Source: Nitrosomonas eutropha
GTDB taxonomy: Bacteria > Pseudomonadota > Gammaproteobacteria > Burkholderiales > Nitrosomonadaceae
Direction: 5' to 3'
Assembly (NCBI RefSeq): GCF_900116685.1
Contig: NZ_FPBL01000011.1
Coordinates: 1-57,708, forward strand
Length of the DNA stretch: 57,708 bases
Shown: positions 57,322 to 57,708 of the stretch, one piece after another
Numbering within the stretch: the first letter of the stretch is position 1
Layout: each line of letters starts with the position of its first letter
Translations under genes and position numbers: made by a program
Notes under the pieces: model-generated
Told to the model about the DNA's origin: nothing
Database searches by the model: none
What the model saw: the letters and a program-made list of their open reading frames with translations, nothing else

Positions 57322-57708
57322 TCAGTCAGCAAACACTTCTTCAATGGTTTGTGCTGTCAATATTCGTTCACCCCAGTGCAACAGGGTCCGTGAATCTACA
57401 GATCTGATACGAGCTCGGGTAATTTCATCTGCCGGACCAAATTTTCGCTCCAGCAGCTTCAAGAAAAATTCTGCTTCGCCCTCCAATCGTCCTTCCTGTC
57501 GTCCTTCCAATCGCCCTTCTTGTCGTCCTTCACGGATACCTATCTGTTTGCCTTCCTCAATTCCCTGTTGTTTCCAGTCTTTGGTCCAATCTTTGACACG
57601 TTCTGAAAGCATACTGTGTACCTCCTGTAAATCATGAATTTCATCGAAGCTGGTTTTGGGCATTCTGCCGGGTAAGAATACCCGTTTTAGCCAGACAGTA
57701 AATGCGCG
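57322..57708 (-). CDS. Rpn/PD-(D/E)XK nuclease-type protein, C-terminal part (cut by window edge)
   Basis: The frame is open through the right edge. Before the internal Met at 57663 it reads RAFTVWLKRVFLPGR in the same phase, so the true start lies outside the window. The visible 129 residues include LQEVHSMLSERVKDWTKDWK, a run of EGRQEGRLEG repeats encoded by short tandem DNA repeats (about 57479-57535), and the ending LLERKFGPADEITRARIRSV (DUF4351-like). This is the usual tail of Rpn-family putative recombination nucleases, which often occur in many copies. The nuclease core is not visible. The 267 bp between this gene and the terminator at 57054 shows no recognisable gene. Confidence 0.75.
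   Translation of the reverse strand, partial: RAFTVWLKRVFLPGRMPKTSFDEIHDLQEVHSMLSERVKDWTKDWKQQGIEEGKQIGIREGRQEGRLEGRQEGRLEGEAEFFLKLLERKFGPADEITRARIRSVDSRTLLHWGERILTAQTIEEVFAD

Noticed and set aside
1..57708. tRNA genes, rRNA genes and CRISPR arrays
   Set aside because: None was recognised in reading either strand; no regularly spaced repeats other than the MITE pair and coding repeats were seen.

Overview
The window looks like a stretch of a betaproteobacterial chromosome, most likely a Nitrosomonas-type ammonia oxidiser. This is inferred from overall protein character, the mlaFEDCB-ibaG, ppsA-ppsR and gltA-sucAB layouts, and the PEP-CTERM and c-di-GMP features; no species marker is present. 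Most of it is ordinary housekeeping DNA. One section (about 5.3-20.6 kb) is an accessory island bounded and interrupted by decayed insertion sequences.

Layout. 1-5.2 kb: the start of an exported protein cut by the window edge, rpsT, a 141-bp MITE, acetyl-CoA synthetase with a co-oriented metallo-beta-lactamase-fold hydrolase, and a convergent exported amidohydrolase. 5.3-9.3 kb: remnants of IS630, IS481 and IS5 transposases around a PepSY-type inner-membrane protein. 9.3-18.0 kb: one minus-strand cluster encoding, in transcription order, a TonB-dependent siderophore-type receptor, a SAM methyltransferase, a fusion of a nicotianamine-synthase-like domain to an SbnA/cysteine-synthase-like domain, an asparagine-synthetase homologue whose catalytic Cys2 is replaced by Ser, and a 14-TM MFS exporter. 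I read this as an NRPS-independent metallophore pathway with its own import and export genes. The parts belong to recognisable families, but the fusion and the glutaminase-dead ligase make it the most promising candidate for an undescribed system here. 18.0-20.6 kb: more IS remnants.

20.7-53.5 kb: core genes. These are lysS and glnS (divergent), an NlpC/P60 lipoprotein, ppsR-ppsA, an Mth938-domain protein, an alaA-type aminotransferase, hom, thrC, sdhB-sdhE-gltA-sucA-sucB, an ABC-2 exporter lying between the mla genes and ibaG, mlaFEDCB, a secreted thermonuclease-like protein, a YgiM-like SH3 protein, cutA-dsbD-tlpA-type redox genes, a second MITE, a dicarboxylate/cation symporter, an RsmI-like methylase and apaG.

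53.6-57.7 kb: an extracellular or matrix module. A c-di-GMP-I (GEMM-I) riboswitch precedes a secreted subtilisin-like protease with Ig-like repeats. After a hairpin-rich stretch and a terminator comes a near-canonical sigma-54 promoter, and then a PEP-CTERM protein gene broken by a G8-tract frameshift and one stop codon. The window ends in an Rpn-type protein that continues past the right edge.

All assignments come from reading the sequence and recalling family motifs. No database search, folding or composition calculation was run.
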